Of a stretch of DNA of 64,000 nt, positions 1 through 9,483 are shown piece by piece; the first letter of the stretch is position 1; every line of letters starts with the position of its first letter. The position numbers and the translations under genes are program-made. The stretch spans positions 1,116,001-1,180,000 of the forward strand of contig CP053688.1 in assembly GCA_013200995.1 (NCBI GenBank). Reading direction: 5' to 3'. The notes beneath the pieces are model-generated. The model searched no databases and had not been told where the DNA came from. It saw only the letters and a list, made by a program, of their open reading frames with translations. Source of the DNA: Arthrobacter citreus. Lineage in GTDB: Bacteria > Bacillota > Bacilli > Bacillales > Bacillaceae_G.

Positions 1-342
1 CAGCTTGATTAGTTTGTTGAAATTATTGAAAAAATTGATGATAGGGAAATATGGACAAGGCATTTAACTAAATAATTGTAATTTAAACTTTCCGATTCGC
101 TGTGTGCAACAGAGCTATGGATATATAAATCCACCATTCACTGTCGTTTGATGATGCGGTTGTTTAGTATAGTGTCGGGAGAGCATCTTCTACGTCATCA
201 TTTTATTTTGAGTGTAAAACGTATCTAACATGATCAATCGATTTCAACTCGGTTCCGGTGAATTAAGAAAGTACTAAGGGATTATTATCCACATAATTAT
301 GTTATAACGGGATACGAACGCATCGGAAAGGGAGTTGAAATC
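1..342 (+). other. left-edge non-coding stretch with a possible gene tail
   Basis: An open frame from 13 to the TAA at 73-75 encodes a short acidic/basic tail ending in WTRHLTK. It is preceded in frame by a TAG at 10-12, so it is either the end of a decayed gene or chance. From 76 to the hydrolase start nothing could be recognised beyond ordinary AT-rich DNA and the ribosome binding site of the next gene (AAAGGGAG, about 328-335). Confidence 0.25.
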
Positions 343-1200
343 ATGTTGCTATTTAAAAATATAACAATCGATGGGTTAAATATCTTTTTTCGGGAAGCAG
401 GATCTCCGAATCATCCAACCATTATTCTTCTTCACGGATTTCCTAGCTCTTCCTATATGTTCAGGGATTTGATTCCTCTTCTTTCAGACCGATTTCATGT
501 CATCGCTCCAGATTACCCCGGATTTGGAAATAGTAGCATGCCTACTACAGAACAATTCAATTATACCTTCGAGAATTTATCCATTGTGATTGAAAAGCTA
601 ATCGATAGGCTCCATATTTCTCACTATATATTGTATGTCCATGATTATGGAGGACCGATCGGATTTAGGTTGGCTATTCGCAATCCGACCCGTATTCTTG
701 GTTTTGTTATTCAGAATGCAGTGGCAGATGAGAAAGGACTTGGGAAACCATTTGATCTATTTAAAGAACTTTGGACGGACAGAAATCCTGCAACTGAAGC
801 GGAATTTGCCAAGCTTATAACTTTTGATTTTACAAAAAGTCAATATTTAATTGGAGCATGTCACCCTTACCTGATTAGCCCAGATGGATATTCGATGGAC
901 CAATTTTTTCTGGATCGTCCCGCAAATAGCCAAATCCAGTTGGAACTAGGTTACGATTATCGAAAAAACGTAGAAGAATACCCAGTCTGGCAACAATACT
1001 TGCGAACTTATCAGCCTGCTACACTAGTAGTCTGGGGTATAAACGATTTTATCTTTACATTGGAAGGTGCCCTTGCCTTTAGCAGAGATTTAAACAATAT
1101 CCAAACTTATTTTCTGTGCGGGGGGCATTTTGTACTTGAGGAACAAAGCCTACATGTTTCGGAGCTAATCAAGTGCTTCTTTGGGCAAATATTCTCTTAG
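343..1200 (+). CDS. alpha/beta hydrolase, haloalkane dehalogenase/epoxide hydrolase type
   Basis: A 285-residue alpha/beta hydrolase. The oxyanion-hole motif HGFPSS lies near residues 31-36. The nucleophile elbow reads VHDYGG (about 100-105), so the nucleophile is Asp, not Ser. A candidate acid is in WGINDF and the catalytic His is in GGHFV near the C-terminus. An Asp nucleophile after His is typical of haloalkane dehalogenases and epoxide hydrolases rather than esterases or lipases, and the length fits. No signal peptide is seen, so it should be cytoplasmic. The ATG follows AAAGGGAG at a good distance. It appears monocistronic, with a terminator at 1386-1417. The substrate cannot be read from the sequence; the family assignment is firm, the reaction inferred. 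Confidence 0.85.
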   Translation: MLLFKNITIDGLNIFFREAGSPNHPTIILLHGFPSSSYMFRDLIPLLSDRFHVIAPDYPGFGNSSMPTTEQFNYTFENLSIVIEKLIDRLHISHYILYVHDYGGPIGFRLAIRNPTRILGFVIQNAVADEKGLGKPFDLFKELWTDRNPATEAEFAKLITFDFTKSQYLIGACHPYLISPDGYSMDQFFLDRPANSQIQLELGYDYRKNVEEYPVWQQYLRTYQPATLVVWGINDFIFTLEGALAFSRDLNNIQTYFLCGGHFVLEEQSLHVSELIKCFFGQIFS

Positions 1201-1385
1201 TGATAAACGGTAATCAATAACAATTTGCCATGACGACAACCTTACCGTTATATCTCAATGCCGTTTTAATGAAGGAACTAGGTGATTGGTAGATTTAATT
1301 CTGAAAAAATTTTATGGTAAAGTGATATTTTCGTAATAGATGGTGAGAAATAAATACGCTTCATTTTGATCTTGATAATAAGCCT

Positions 1386-1417
1386 AACCGGACTGGTAGC
1401 TGTCCGGTTATTTTTTT
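1386..1417 (+). terminator. intrinsic terminator
   Basis: A perfect 8-bp stem AACCGGAC/GTCCGGTT is followed by ATTTTTTT. It ends the hydrolase transcript after a non-coding gap from 1201 in which nothing else was recognised. Confidence 0.85.
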
Positions 1418-1538
1418 GAATAAATCGAAACAGAACTTATTAATAATTAAACTAGTTTATCCTAGTGATGAACTACATACGATTGTTGAAGTTATCTACA
1501 AACAATGACAAAACGTTCAAAATGGAAGGGAGATTACT

Positions 1539-1871
1539 TTGTATTCACCTTTTAAAATGCCCAGAGCTACAAAATACGGAAATAACTATTGGGTACGCAA
1601 TAGTTACAAAATAAAACGACCAGTAGAGTTTTATAGTCATCTTGAAAATGACCATCATTTATTTGTTATGTGTGATCCAGATATTGTTGACTTTTGTGAA
1701 CAGCCATTAAAAATGGAATTTGAAGTGGATGGAGATATACGAACATCCATAATAGATATGTGGGTAAAATATCGAGATGGTCGTGAGGAATTTCGTGAAA
1801 TAAAATACGAAAGTTTATTTTCCACACAAAAAAGAAAAGAGAAAAAAACTCTTTCTGGGGGTTCTGAATAA
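1539..1871 (+). pseudogene. truncated TnsA-like transposon endonuclease
   Basis: A 110-residue frame with a TTG start behind GGAAGGGAG. It matches the N-terminal catalytic domain of TnsA, the restriction-like endonuclease that cuts the 5' ends of Tn7-like transposons. The candidate catalytic residues are all present in order: Glu in SHLEND (about 37), the CEQPL segment (about 54-58), Asp in IDMWV (about 72) and Lys in EIKY (about 89). Full TnsA proteins are usually 220-270 residues with a C-terminal TnsB/TnsC-contacting domain. Here the frame ends about 20 residues after the catalytic Lys with an unrelated-looking basic tail. No tnsB or tnsC follows; the next gene is an unrelated secreted protein. 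It is best read as the relic of a Tn7-like element, although a stand-alone minimal nuclease cannot be excluded. Confidence 0.7.
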
Positions 1872-1928
1872 TTATATACTAATCTAGTAGAATATCGATG
1901 TTGAATGATCTGGAAAGGTGTGTGAAAG

Positions 1929-4763
1929 ATGAAGACTGTGTTTAAACTCGTCCTTATCACTTTATTGTTTTTTTCAACTAGTAATGTAACGTCCTTCATC
2001 CCAACTGTTAAAGCAGCGGATGAACCGTCTAGATTACTTGGCAAACTAACTACTTTTGGTGATTTTGGTGATAGTGAGCGTGAGCGTGAGCATTTCAACT
2101 CCGTCACCGTAACGGGAAATGATCATGTGGCGGTAGGGTATTCGGACTCAAACGAAGGTGAATTATTGGCTCTTAATAAAGGGTACTATGATGCCATCAT
2201 CGTTAAATATGGTCCGAATGGGAACATCAAGTGGGCAAAAACGTTTGGTGGGAGTGATGGTGATGCATTTAATGGTGTCACAACAGCAGGAGATAGTACA
2301 GTAGCCGTTGGCTATGCTGCTTCAAATGATGGTGATATAACCCTAAAAGAGGGATTTGTCAATGCCGTCATCGTGAAATATGACACCGATGGGAAAGTCG
2401 TGTGGCAAAATGAACTAGGAAGTGTGAATAGTAACAATTCGTTTAACAGTGTCACTACAACAAGTGATGGTTTTATCGCAGCTGGCTATTCAAATAATGA
2501 TGCCATTCTCGTCAAATATGACACTTACGGGAAACAAATTTGGCTTAAAAAATTTGGTGGTAGCGAATCTGATTTATTTAAAGCTGTGATCGCAACAAAC
2601 GATGGCTTTCTCGCGGCAGGCGAAACGAATTCTGAAGATGGTGATGTGATAGGTCTGACCGAAGGATTTCCGACTGGATTCATCGTAAAATACGATGTAG
2701 ACGGAAATGTTGTTTGGAAGAATTCGTATGGTGGTCGACGTTTTTCTTCATACAATTCAATGATAACAACAGATGATGGGGTTATCGTTGCAGGAAAAGG
2801 TTCGGATGATGCCCTGGTCATGAAATATGATCACAACGGAAACGTTTTGTGGAAGAAAACGTTTGGTGGTAGCGGGGTAGATGGTTTTAACGCCGTCACA
2901 ACATCGAGTGATGGTTTTCTAGCAGTAGGTTCTTCATTCTCAGATGACCTTGATTTAGACCATCTGAATCATGACGGGGAAGATGCGCTAATGGTCCAAT
3001 TTGATCGTGAAGGGAATGTCGTGTGGAAAAAAACCATCGGTGGCACGAAATATGATGAGTTCTATGGTGTCACAGTGAATGAACAAAGAGTAATAGCGGT
3101 TGGTTCTTCTGCTTCAGATGAAAACGCCATCCTACTTGATCTTCGTCCAGTGAATCAAATCCAACATCTAACACTTGATTACAGTGCAAGTTTTCGATTT
3201 GTCACTATCAATCCAGCAGACGCAAGTGAAACCTTTAATTGGACCAGTTCAGATACCTCGATCATCCCACTTTATTATGGTGGGGAAGTCGGTGTAGCAG
3301 GTTACGGTTCAGCGGTATTAGAAGGAACATCTACGAAAAATAATGAAGAGAAACTGACAATTCCGATCGTCGTGAATGAGTATGTCAAAGTCACACTACC
3401 TCAGGACAAACTGTATTTGACAATTGGCACAACAGGAAAGCTAACCGCAGAAGTTTCTCCTGCTGATGCGCCCAATCAACTCATCCATTGGACTTCGAGT
3501 AATCCTTCGGTTGCTACGGTCGATTCGAATGGAAATGTAAATGCAGTTGGTCGAGGAAAGGTTGCGGTGACAGCAACTTCAGAAGTTGGAGAGTATAAAG
3601 CGAAAGTGCTCGTTGTCGTTTCACTCCCTTATCATAAAGTGAGCTTCGATAGCAATGGGGGAACAGAAGTTTCAGATAGGTATTATGAAGAAGGTAGTCT
3701 CTTTGACCGACTAGATATACCGATGCCGAAGAAGGCTGGATATGTATTTGGTGGATGGTTTAAAGATGCAAACCTTACAAATCGATGGGATGAATGGAAT
3801 GATCGGGTCGAATCAGATACGACACTCTATGCATGGTGGTACATTCGGTCGTACAGAGTGGATTTTTATCTATCCACCGGCAATCGAAGTAACACAATCT
3901 TTGTAGATGAAAACAACCTGATTCCGGAACCAACCACACCTAAACGAACAGGGTATACATTTGTTGGGTGGTTCAAAGAGGACGGCAAAACACAGTGGCA
4001 TTTTTCAACCGATAAAATCACTAAAGGTATGGACTTATTTGCAAAATGGACAGTGAGTTCGTATACAGTTAGTTTTAACAGTATGGGCGGAAGTGCCATT
4101 AATTCAGAAACAACAAACTACAACACTACCATAATGGCGCCAACAGTACCAAAACGAACTGGGTATACATTTGGTGGTTGGTTCAAAGATTCAAGCGGTA
4201 AAACACCTTGGTATTTTACAAGTGATAAAGTCACAGCGAACACAACATTGTATGCGAAATGGAACATTAATCGATACACAGTGAATTTTAATAGTAATGG
4301 TGGTAGTAAAGTAAGTTCGAAAACAACAAACTACAATTCCACCATAACGGCGCCAACTGCACCAAAACGAACTGGGTATACATTTGGTGGGTGGTACAAA
4401 GAGTCAAGTTTTAAAACACCGTGGCGTTTTTCAAGTGATAAAGTCACTACGAATACAACACTTTATGCGAAATGGACAGTCACGCCACCAGCTGCACCAA
4501 AAAGTATCACTGTGACAAAATCCAATTCAACCAGTCTCAAAATCGCTTGGAGTAAGGTTTCGGGTGCTTCTGGTTATGAACTTTATCGAGCGAACAAGAG
4601 TAATGGCACCTATACGCTAATCAAATCAACAACGGCTTACCAGGTGACGAACTCGAATTTAAAAAGAGGGTCTACATATTACTACAAGGCGAGGACTTAC
4701 AAAATAGTAGGAACGAAAAAAGTATATAGTGGGTGGTCCGTCATTCGCTCTGCGAAACTGTAA
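1929..4763 (+). CDS. secreted multidomain repeat protein (propeller-like, Ig-like, InlB B-repeats, FN3)
   Basis: A 944-residue exported protein. A signal peptide (residues 1-29, cleavage near VKAA-DEPS) is followed by about seven propeller-like repeats built on FGGS-DxFxxV and GNVVWKK motifs (about 35-385). Next come a degenerate and then a clear bacterial Ig-like (BIG2) domain (about 487-570, with TSSNPSVATVD), then four Listeria-Bacteroides/InlB B-type repeats (about 568-856, each with KRTGYTFGGWFK and TTLYAKW). A fibronectin type III domain ends the protein (about 857-944, SGYELYRA). There is no LPXTG or transmembrane anchor, so it is probably released or loosely wall-bound. The InlB repeats at 3950-4490 are very similar at DNA level, suggesting expansion by duplication. 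ATG follows GGAAAGGTG. A terminator follows at 4805. Function unknown; adhesion or carbohydrate binding is only a guess. Confidence 0.85.
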   Translation: MKTVFKLVLITLLFFSTSNVTSFIPTVKAADEPSRLLGKLTTFGDFGDSEREREHFNSVTVTGNDHVAVGYSDSNEGELLALNKGYYDAIIVKYGPNGNIKWAKTFGGSDGDAFNGVTTAGDSTVAVGYAASNDGDITLKEGFVNAVIVKYDTDGKVVWQNELGSVNSNNSFNSVTTTSDGFIAAGYSNNDAILVKYDTYGKQIWLKKFGGSESDLFKAVIATNDGFLAAGETNSEDGDVIGLTEGFPTGFIVKYDVDGNVVWKNSYGGRRFSSYNSMITTDDGVIVAGKGSDDALVMKYDHNGNVLWKKTFGGSGVDGFNAVTTSSDGFLAVGSSFSDDLDLDHLNHDGEDALMVQFDREGNVVWKKTIGGTKYDEFYGVTVNEQRVIAVGSSASDENAILLDLRPVNQIQHLTLDYSASFRFVTINPADASETFNWTSSDTSIIPLYYGGEVGVAGYGSAVLEGTSTKNNEEKLTIPIVVNEYVKVTLPQDKLYLTIGTTGKLTAEVSPADAPNQLIHWTSSNPSVATVDSNGNVNAVGRGKVAVTATSEVGEYKAKVLVVVSLPYHKVSFDSNGGTEVSDRYYEEGSLFDRLDIPMPKKAGYVFGGWFKDANLTNRWDEWNDRVESDTTLYAWWYIRSYRVDFYLSTGNRSNTIFVDENNLIPEPTTPKRTGYTFVGWFKEDGKTQWHFSTDKITKGMDLFAKWTVSSYTVSFNSMGGSAINSETTNYNTTIMAPTVPKRTGYTFGGWFKDSSGKTPWYFTSDKVTANTTLYAKWNINRYTVNFNSNGGSKVSSKTTNYNSTITAPTAPKRTGYTFGGWYKESSFKTPWRFSSDKVTTNTTLYAKWTVTPPAAPKSITVTKSNSTSLKIAWSKVSGASGYELYRANKSNGTYTLIKSTTAYQVTNSNLKRGSTYYYKARTYKIVGTKKVYSGWSVIRSAKL

Positions 4764-4804
4764 ACATCACCAAAAGATAGAAAAATTTGTCAAGTTTTGA
4801 ATAT

Positions 4805-4837
4805 AGTGCTCAACCTTCGTGTTGAGCGCTTTTTTTG
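4805..4837 (+). terminator. intrinsic terminator
   Basis: A 10-bp stem (AGTGCTCAAC/GTTGAGCGCT, one G-T pair) is followed by TTTTTTT. It terminates the secreted-protein gene. Confidence 0.85.
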
Positions 4838-4860
4838 TTGGCTCTGTGGTATAATTAGAG

Positions 4861-5274
4861 TTGTTTATTTTAAATCTTCGGAAAAAGAGGATACATCTAG
4901 CCATTGAAATGAAAGCTATTTCATCAGTGTTTGGGGTAGTAGATATACAGCACTTATTAATGTTCTACATGATGTATGTTTTTAATAATTCAATTTATTA
5001 CATTGAAGAAAAAGAGACAGTTGTAATATATAAACACGAAGGAAAAGAATTACATTTATTTGATATTTTAAGTAAAGACGAATTTGATCTAAATGAAATA
5101 TTAAATCTGATTCTTAATAGTGATACTGAGTCGATTCATTTTCACTTTACACCAGATCACATCAATAGCTTTAAAACTGAATATATAAAACAAAGCGATG
5201 ATACCTTATTTATGCGTCCTTTACTAAAGGAATTACCTAAACACTTTTACTTTCCAGTAACATCTCACGCATAA
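4861..5274 (+). pseudogene. C-terminal remnant of a GNAT-type acetyltransferase
   Basis: A 137-codon frame opening with TTG directly after the terminator, without a convincing ribosome binding site. From about residue 17 it resembles the C-terminal half of a Bacillus GNAT protein: a hydrophobic stretch (HLLMFYMMYVF), a core strand segment IYYIEEKETVVIYKHEGKELHLFDI, HFHFTP, and the closing FPVTSHA. The N-terminal half, including the acetyl-CoA loop, is missing. It lies at the start of a run of gene fragments (4861-6271), and I read it as a truncated gene. The family match is moderate. If a start exists it would be the TTG, or the ATG at codon 17. Confidence 0.5.
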
Positions 5275-5288
5275 ATAATTATTAATCT

Positions 5289-5322
5289 AAAAACAGGATT
5301 GACGAATCGTCGGTCTTGTTTT
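5289..5322 (+). terminator. intrinsic terminator
   Basis: A long G-T-containing stem (AAACAGGATTGACG pairing with CGTCGGTCTTGTTT) ends in a T run. It lies just after the GNAT remnant. Confidence 0.7.
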
Positions 5323-5412
5323 TTGGTGCATTGAATAAAGTTAAATATATATAATTGTTATTTTATTATCTTAAATAATGTTGTAGTTAAATAAGGTGAG
5401 AGTTTAGTTAGA

Positions 5413-5511
5413 ATGGATAGTAAACAATATATTTTAATAAATAACAATAAACTCGAAGTGTTTTACATAGGGGATAAAGGGCCAATAAAGTTTGTGTTTT
5501 ATTGGGGATAA
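5413..5511 (+). pseudogene. short hydrolase-like N-terminal fragment
   Basis: A 32-codon frame begins with ATG and ends at TAA. Its YIGDKGPIKFVFYWG segment recalls the start of an alpha/beta hydrolase just before the HG motif, but the HG itself is absent and the frame stops there. Probably a relic; the match is weak. Confidence 0.25.
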
Positions 5512-5548
5512 AGACCACTTTTATATTGAAGAGAGATTCAGTTAATTA

Positions 5549-5704
5549 ATGCAAAATCAAAACTTAATTTCAAACTTAATTCACAATGTAGATCACCGGT
5601 TTCAATATTCTAACGATGTTCTTCGTTCTATTGATGTATTAAAAGAAGTAATTGCAGAGATTGAACAATTTTCATTATCAGAAGAAAAGATTATAAACAA
5701 TTAG
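5549..5704 (+). CDS. hypothetical 51-residue protein
   Basis: A short frame with an ATG start, a weak GAGAG upstream, and a TAG end. The product is hydrophilic with a helical C-terminal half rich in Glu, Ile and Leu (VIAEIEQFSLSEEK). I recognise no family. It sits between gene fragments and ends 28 bases before the NUDIX pseudogene, so it may itself be part of a broken gene. Confidence 0.3.
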   Translation: MQNQNLISNLIHNVDHRFQYSNDVLRSIDVLKEVIAEIEQFSLSEEKIINN

Positions 5705-5732
5705 TATAAAAAGCATTCGGAGGAAATAAGTA

Positions 5733-6144
5733 ATTTGGAAAGGTTCAGCAGCGATTTGTATAAATGAAAAAAATGAAATTCTAATGGTGGCTCAAGAAAA
5801 ACCAAATGAACCAGTACTATGGTCTGTTTCTTCTTGTGGAGTGAAAGTAAACGAAACTTTTGAAGATTGTTGTGTTCGAGAGGTCTTTGAAGAAACAGGA
5901 TACATTGTTAAAGTCCTATCTAAGTTCAATGAAAGAAATACCACTACATATGGTGTAGATGTTCGCATAAAATATTTTGAAACCAAAATTATTGGGGGAG
6001 TGAAAACTTTGCAAGACCCAGATGGCTTAAATATTTGATATTTGTTGGAAGCCACTTTCACAAATCAATGATTTAAAGTTAATGTTTGAAGATGAACGAA
6101 AGATATTACTTAATTACATAAAAGCTAAGAACCATACATCTTAA
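5733..6144 (+). pseudogene. NUDIX hydrolase, frameshifted
   Basis: Homology to a NUDIX hydrolase begins upstream of the first ATG (5784): the frame is open from 5730 with WKGSAAICINEKNEIL, behind an AGGAGGAAAT-like site, but no normal start codon is present (GTA or ATT). The NUDIX box is recognisable (NETFEDCCVREVFEETGY), but the leading GG of the motif reads CG, losing a conserved Gly. After PDGLN the frame hits a stop at 6036-6038. The missing C-terminal part continues in another frame to the TAA at 6142-6144 (segment FDICWKPLSQINDLKLMFE). With no start, a damaged box and a frameshift, it is a decayed gene. Confidence 0.75.
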
Positions 6145-6193
6145 ACAACTTACTCTTGTATCAGTTGTACTTAATCTAAAAGGGGAATAAAGA

Positions 6194-6702
<509 letters not shown>

Positions 6703-6737
6703 AAAAAAACATCACTTATTGTTTAGTGATGTTTTTT
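6703..6737 (-). terminator. terminator of the DUF3889 gene
   Basis: AAAAAAACATCACT and AGTGATGTTTTTT form a stem flanked by A and T runs, so it can work in both directions. It lies immediately past the stop codon of the minus-strand gene at 6744. Confidence 0.8.
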
Positions 6738-6743
6738 CATTGT

Positions 6744-7085
6744 TTATCGATCTGTTTCAGTATAGCTGATGCCAATAAATTTCTCAGTCCTCGTTTCGAA
6801 TTCAACATTAACAAAAACGCCAAATTCTCTGCTTCCATTTTTTAATCGTAACCAAAGTTTGAACTTTTCGATTGAGTTGGTTGGTGATTTTTGTTCCCTA
6901 CCTATATGCAAATAGTCTATTACATCCGCTTGTGGGTATTTTTGTATTGTTTTTTCTACTGCGATTTTTCCCCATTTTGCATATGGAGGATCATAAACAT
7001 GTTGTTGTGCAGTAGCGATGTCTAGATTGCTGAAAATACAAAGTAAGAATGAGAAAATGAAAATGACTTTATATATTTTTTTCAT
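6744..7085 (-). CDS. DUF3889-type secreted protein (YqzG-like)
   Basis: A 113-residue protein with an N-terminal signal peptide (residues 1-27, ending IATAQ) and a small extracytoplasmic domain with the hallmarks YAKWGKIAVEKT, YPQADVIDYLHIGR and EFGVFVNVEF. These match the small Bacillus secreted family DUF3889 (YqzG and relatives) as I remember it. The molecular role of the family is unknown to me. The start ATG follows AAGGAGG. It is monocistronic with its own terminator and is transcribed divergently from sleB. Confidence 0.75.
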   Translation of the reverse strand: MKKIYKVIFIFSFLLCIFSNLDIATAQQHVYDPPYAKWGKIAVEKTIQKYPQADVIDYLHIGREQKSPTNSIEKFKLWLRLKNGSREFGVFVNVEFETRTEKFIGISYTETDR

Positions 7086-7246
7086 ATGCCCTCCTTTTTG
7101 CTTCTAACCTTACTATTTGACCACTCCACTCTATCTATCCGTGTAATGTTTGTGCAATTTATATCAGTTTTTACGCTTTTTGTTAATAAAAAGAAATTTT
7201 TTACAAATAGTAAACCTATATGTAAATGAAATAAGGAGGATTTATT

Positions 7247-8098
7247 TTGCAAAGAAAATTTTATTTAAAAACTGCACTGATAATTTTTTCTGTAATATGC
7301 ATTTCACTGATCATGGTAAATTCATATTTGCCAAAAAAACAAGTTGATGCATTTAGTAGTCAAGTTCTAAGTCGTGGATCCACAGGTCAGGACGTTAAGG
7401 AGCTTCAAGAACGACTTATCTTTATTGGATTTCTAGACGATAAAGCTGACGGAGTTTTTGGTTGGAATACTTACTGGGCTCTGCGTAATTTCCAAAAGGA
7501 ATTTGGTATGAAGGTTGATGGTATTGCGGGTACAAAATTAAAAGAAATGCTAACAAAAGCAACAAAAAATTATAAAGGTACTACTTCAAATAACACAGCA
7601 AATAATAACTCTAATTCAAACAATAACTCAAACAATAACTCAAATAATAACTCAAATAACAATAATAAACCAAATACAAGTAAACCAAATAATTCGGATT
7701 CAAAACCAAATGATAAACCGATTGCAAATGCGCCAAATGGTTATACAGATAACGATATAAAATTAATAGCAAATGCAGTATACGGAGAATCTCGTGGTGA
7801 GCCGTATATTGGTCAAGTTGCTGTGGCAGCAGTTATTTTAAACCGTTTAACGAACGCTTCTTTTCCTAACTCAATATCTGGTGTTATTTATCAACCAGGT
7901 GCGTTTACAGCAGTAGCAGACGGTCAAATCAATTTAACACCAAATGCTCAAGCTAAAAAAGCAGTAATTGATGCGATTAACGGTTGGGATCCGACAACAG
8001 GATGTATTTACTATTACAATCCTAAAACAGCAACAAATCAATGGATTCGTGGTCGCCCTATTATCATTACAATTGGCCAACATATATTCTGTAAATGA
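7247..8098 (+). CDS. sleB: spore cortex-lytic enzyme SleB
   Basis: A 283-residue lytic transglycosylase that degrades muramic-delta-lactam-containing spore cortex during germination. Order of parts: N-terminal hydrophobic export segment (about 1-38); peptidoglycan-binding domain (about 43-105, RGSTGQDVKELQERL); Asn/Ser-rich linker (about 118-160); catalytic Hydrolase_2 domain to the C-terminus. The catalytic Glu is expected in YGESRGEP (about 182). The start is TTG after a perfect AAGGAGG; the overlapping upstream frame at 7150-7347 is a shadow. The Asn linker is unusually long and homopolymeric. It is followed after 9 bases by ypeB, the standard arrangement. Expression in the forespore is expected from family knowledge, but I did not identify a sure sigma-G promoter. 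Confidence 0.95.
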   Translation: MQRKFYLKTALIIFSVICISLIMVNSYLPKKQVDAFSSQVLSRGSTGQDVKELQERLIFIGFLDDKADGVFGWNTYWALRNFQKEFGMKVDGIAGTKLKEMLTKATKNYKGTTSNNTANNNSNSNNNSNNNSNNNSNNNNKPNTSKPNNSDSKPNDKPIANAPNGYTDNDIKLIANAVYGESRGEPYIGQVAVAAVILNRLTNASFPNSISGVIYQPGAFTAVADGQINLTPNAQAKKAVIDAINGWDPTTGCIYYYNPKTATNQWIRGRPIIITIGQHIFCK

Positions 8099-8107
8099 GG
8101 TGTAATT

Positions 8108-9424
8108 ATGAAAGGTAGTTGGATCGTTGCTGGTGTATTAGGAGCCGCTTTAATCGGTTCAGGTTATTATGGATATACGCAACATCAGCAATTGAATGAA
8201 ATGAATTTAAAAGCAGAAAATAATTACCAAAGAGCTTTCAACGAATTAACATTCGACATGGATTTATTACATGATAAAATCGGTACGACATTAGCAATGA
8301 ATTCTAGGTCATCCCTCTCCCCTGCTTTAGCAGATGTGTGGAGAATTTCGATTCAATCAAAGTCAGATATCGCACAGCTTCCATTGAAATTTGTGCCTTT
8401 TGACAAAACGCAAGCCTTTTTAACTGGAGTTGGAAATTTTAGCTATAAAACAGCGGTTCGCGACTTAAATAAGGAACCTTTGACGGATAAGGAATTTACT
8501 TCACTAAAAAATATGTATTCAACTGCAGACAAAATTCAAGATGGATTACGTAATGTACAAACAAATATCATGAATAAAAACTTAAGTTGGATTGATGTTG
8601 GTCAAATGTCTGAAGAAAAAAAAGCACCTCGCGACAATAGTATCGTGGATGGATTTAAACATATTGAACAAGTAAAAGCAACAACTGATCAAGATTTTGG
8701 TCCTACTTTTACGAATGGTCAAGAAGCATCCAAAGGCTTAAGAAAACTTACTGGGAAAAAAATTGATCAAAATAAAGCAGAAAAAATCGCAAAAGATTTT
8801 GTTCCGCTTAAAAATGTCAGTAAAATTCAAGTCACGAGAAGTAATGGTAATAAATTTGAGCCTTTTTATGCGGTAACGATGAACCATTCTAACCCAACCG
8901 CTGATACTTATATGCAGATAACTCAAACTGCTGGTTTACCGATCTTTTTCATGACAAATCGACCAATTAGCAAACAGCAAATTAGTTTGGATGATGCAGT
9001 GAAAAAAGGGTTAAATTATTTGAATTCCAAAAACTATAAAAACATGGAATTATACGATAGTACCCAATATGATTCTGTAGGTGTACTACAATACGTAAAA
9101 TCTGTAGATAACGTGCGTATTTATCCAGAAGCATTACAATTAAAAGTTGCATTAGATAACGGGCAAATTATCGGATTTAATGCTAAAAACTATATAACAT
9201 CTAACCATGTACGTAAGATTCCAACGCCAAAGCTCACTTTAGAGCAAGCAAGAGCAAAACTTAATAAAAACGTAAAAGTTGAAGAAGAACGGTTAGCAAT
9301 CATACTAAGTGATTTTAATAAAGAGATTCTTACTTATGAATTTTTAGGTACGTATAATCACGATACTTATGATATTTATATTAATGCAATGAATGGGAAT
9401 GAAGAAAAAGTTAAAAAACTATAA
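8108..9424 (+). CDS. ypeB: germination protein YpeB
   Basis: A 438-residue membrane-anchored protein needed for correct localisation and stability of SleB in the spore. There is one N-terminal transmembrane segment (about 4-24, WIVAGVLGAALIGSGYYGY), then an alpha-helical region, then C-terminal PepSY-type repeats (about 215 onward; the segments KIDQNKAEKIAKDFV and LSLDDAV-like helices are typical). Length is normal for the family. It shares a transcript with sleB (9-base gap, ribosome binding site GAGGTG). A terminator follows at 9436. Confidence 0.95.
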   Translation: MKGSWIVAGVLGAALIGSGYYGYTQHQQLNEMNLKAENNYQRAFNELTFDMDLLHDKIGTTLAMNSRSSLSPALADVWRISIQSKSDIAQLPLKFVPFDKTQAFLTGVGNFSYKTAVRDLNKEPLTDKEFTSLKNMYSTADKIQDGLRNVQTNIMNKNLSWIDVGQMSEEKKAPRDNSIVDGFKHIEQVKATTDQDFGPTFTNGQEASKGLRKLTGKKIDQNKAEKIAKDFVPLKNVSKIQVTRSNGNKFEPFYAVTMNHSNPTADTYMQITQTAGLPIFFMTNRPISKQQISLDDAVKKGLNYLNSKNYKNMELYDSTQYDSVGVLQYVKSVDNVRIYPEALQLKVALDNGQIIGFNAKNYITSNHVRKIPTPKLTLEQARAKLNKNVKVEEERLAIILSDFNKEILTYEFLGTYNHDTYDIYINAMNGNEEKVKKL

Positions 9425-9435
9425 GATAAAAATAG

Positions 9436-9470
9436 AAAAGCACAGGTTACAGACTCCCTGTGCTTTTTCT
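9436..9470 (+). terminator. terminator of sleB-ypeB
   Basis: AAAAGCACAGG and CCTGTGCTTTTT form a strong stem with a T tail. The flanking A run allows bidirectional use, so it can also end the opposing DUF4132 transcript. Confidence 0.85.
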
Positions 9471-9483
9471 TATTAAATAAGAT

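Noticed and set aside
1655..2107. 150-codon minus-strand frame over the TnsA relic and secreted-protein start
   Set aside because: No ribosome binding site and no recognisable product; it mirrors two better-supported frames.
3950..4490. Tandem near-identical DNA repeats as a possible CRISPR-like array
   Set aside because: They are in-frame InlB B-type protein repeats within one gene; there are no spacers.
7160..7240. Sigma-G promoter upstream of sleB
   Set aside because: Expected from biology, but no convincing -35/-10 pair could be fixed by eye.
7150..7347. 65-codon frame overlapping the start of sleB
   Set aside because: It lies in another frame over the sleB ribosome binding site and signal region and has no family resemblance; sleB has a perfect AAGGAGG site.
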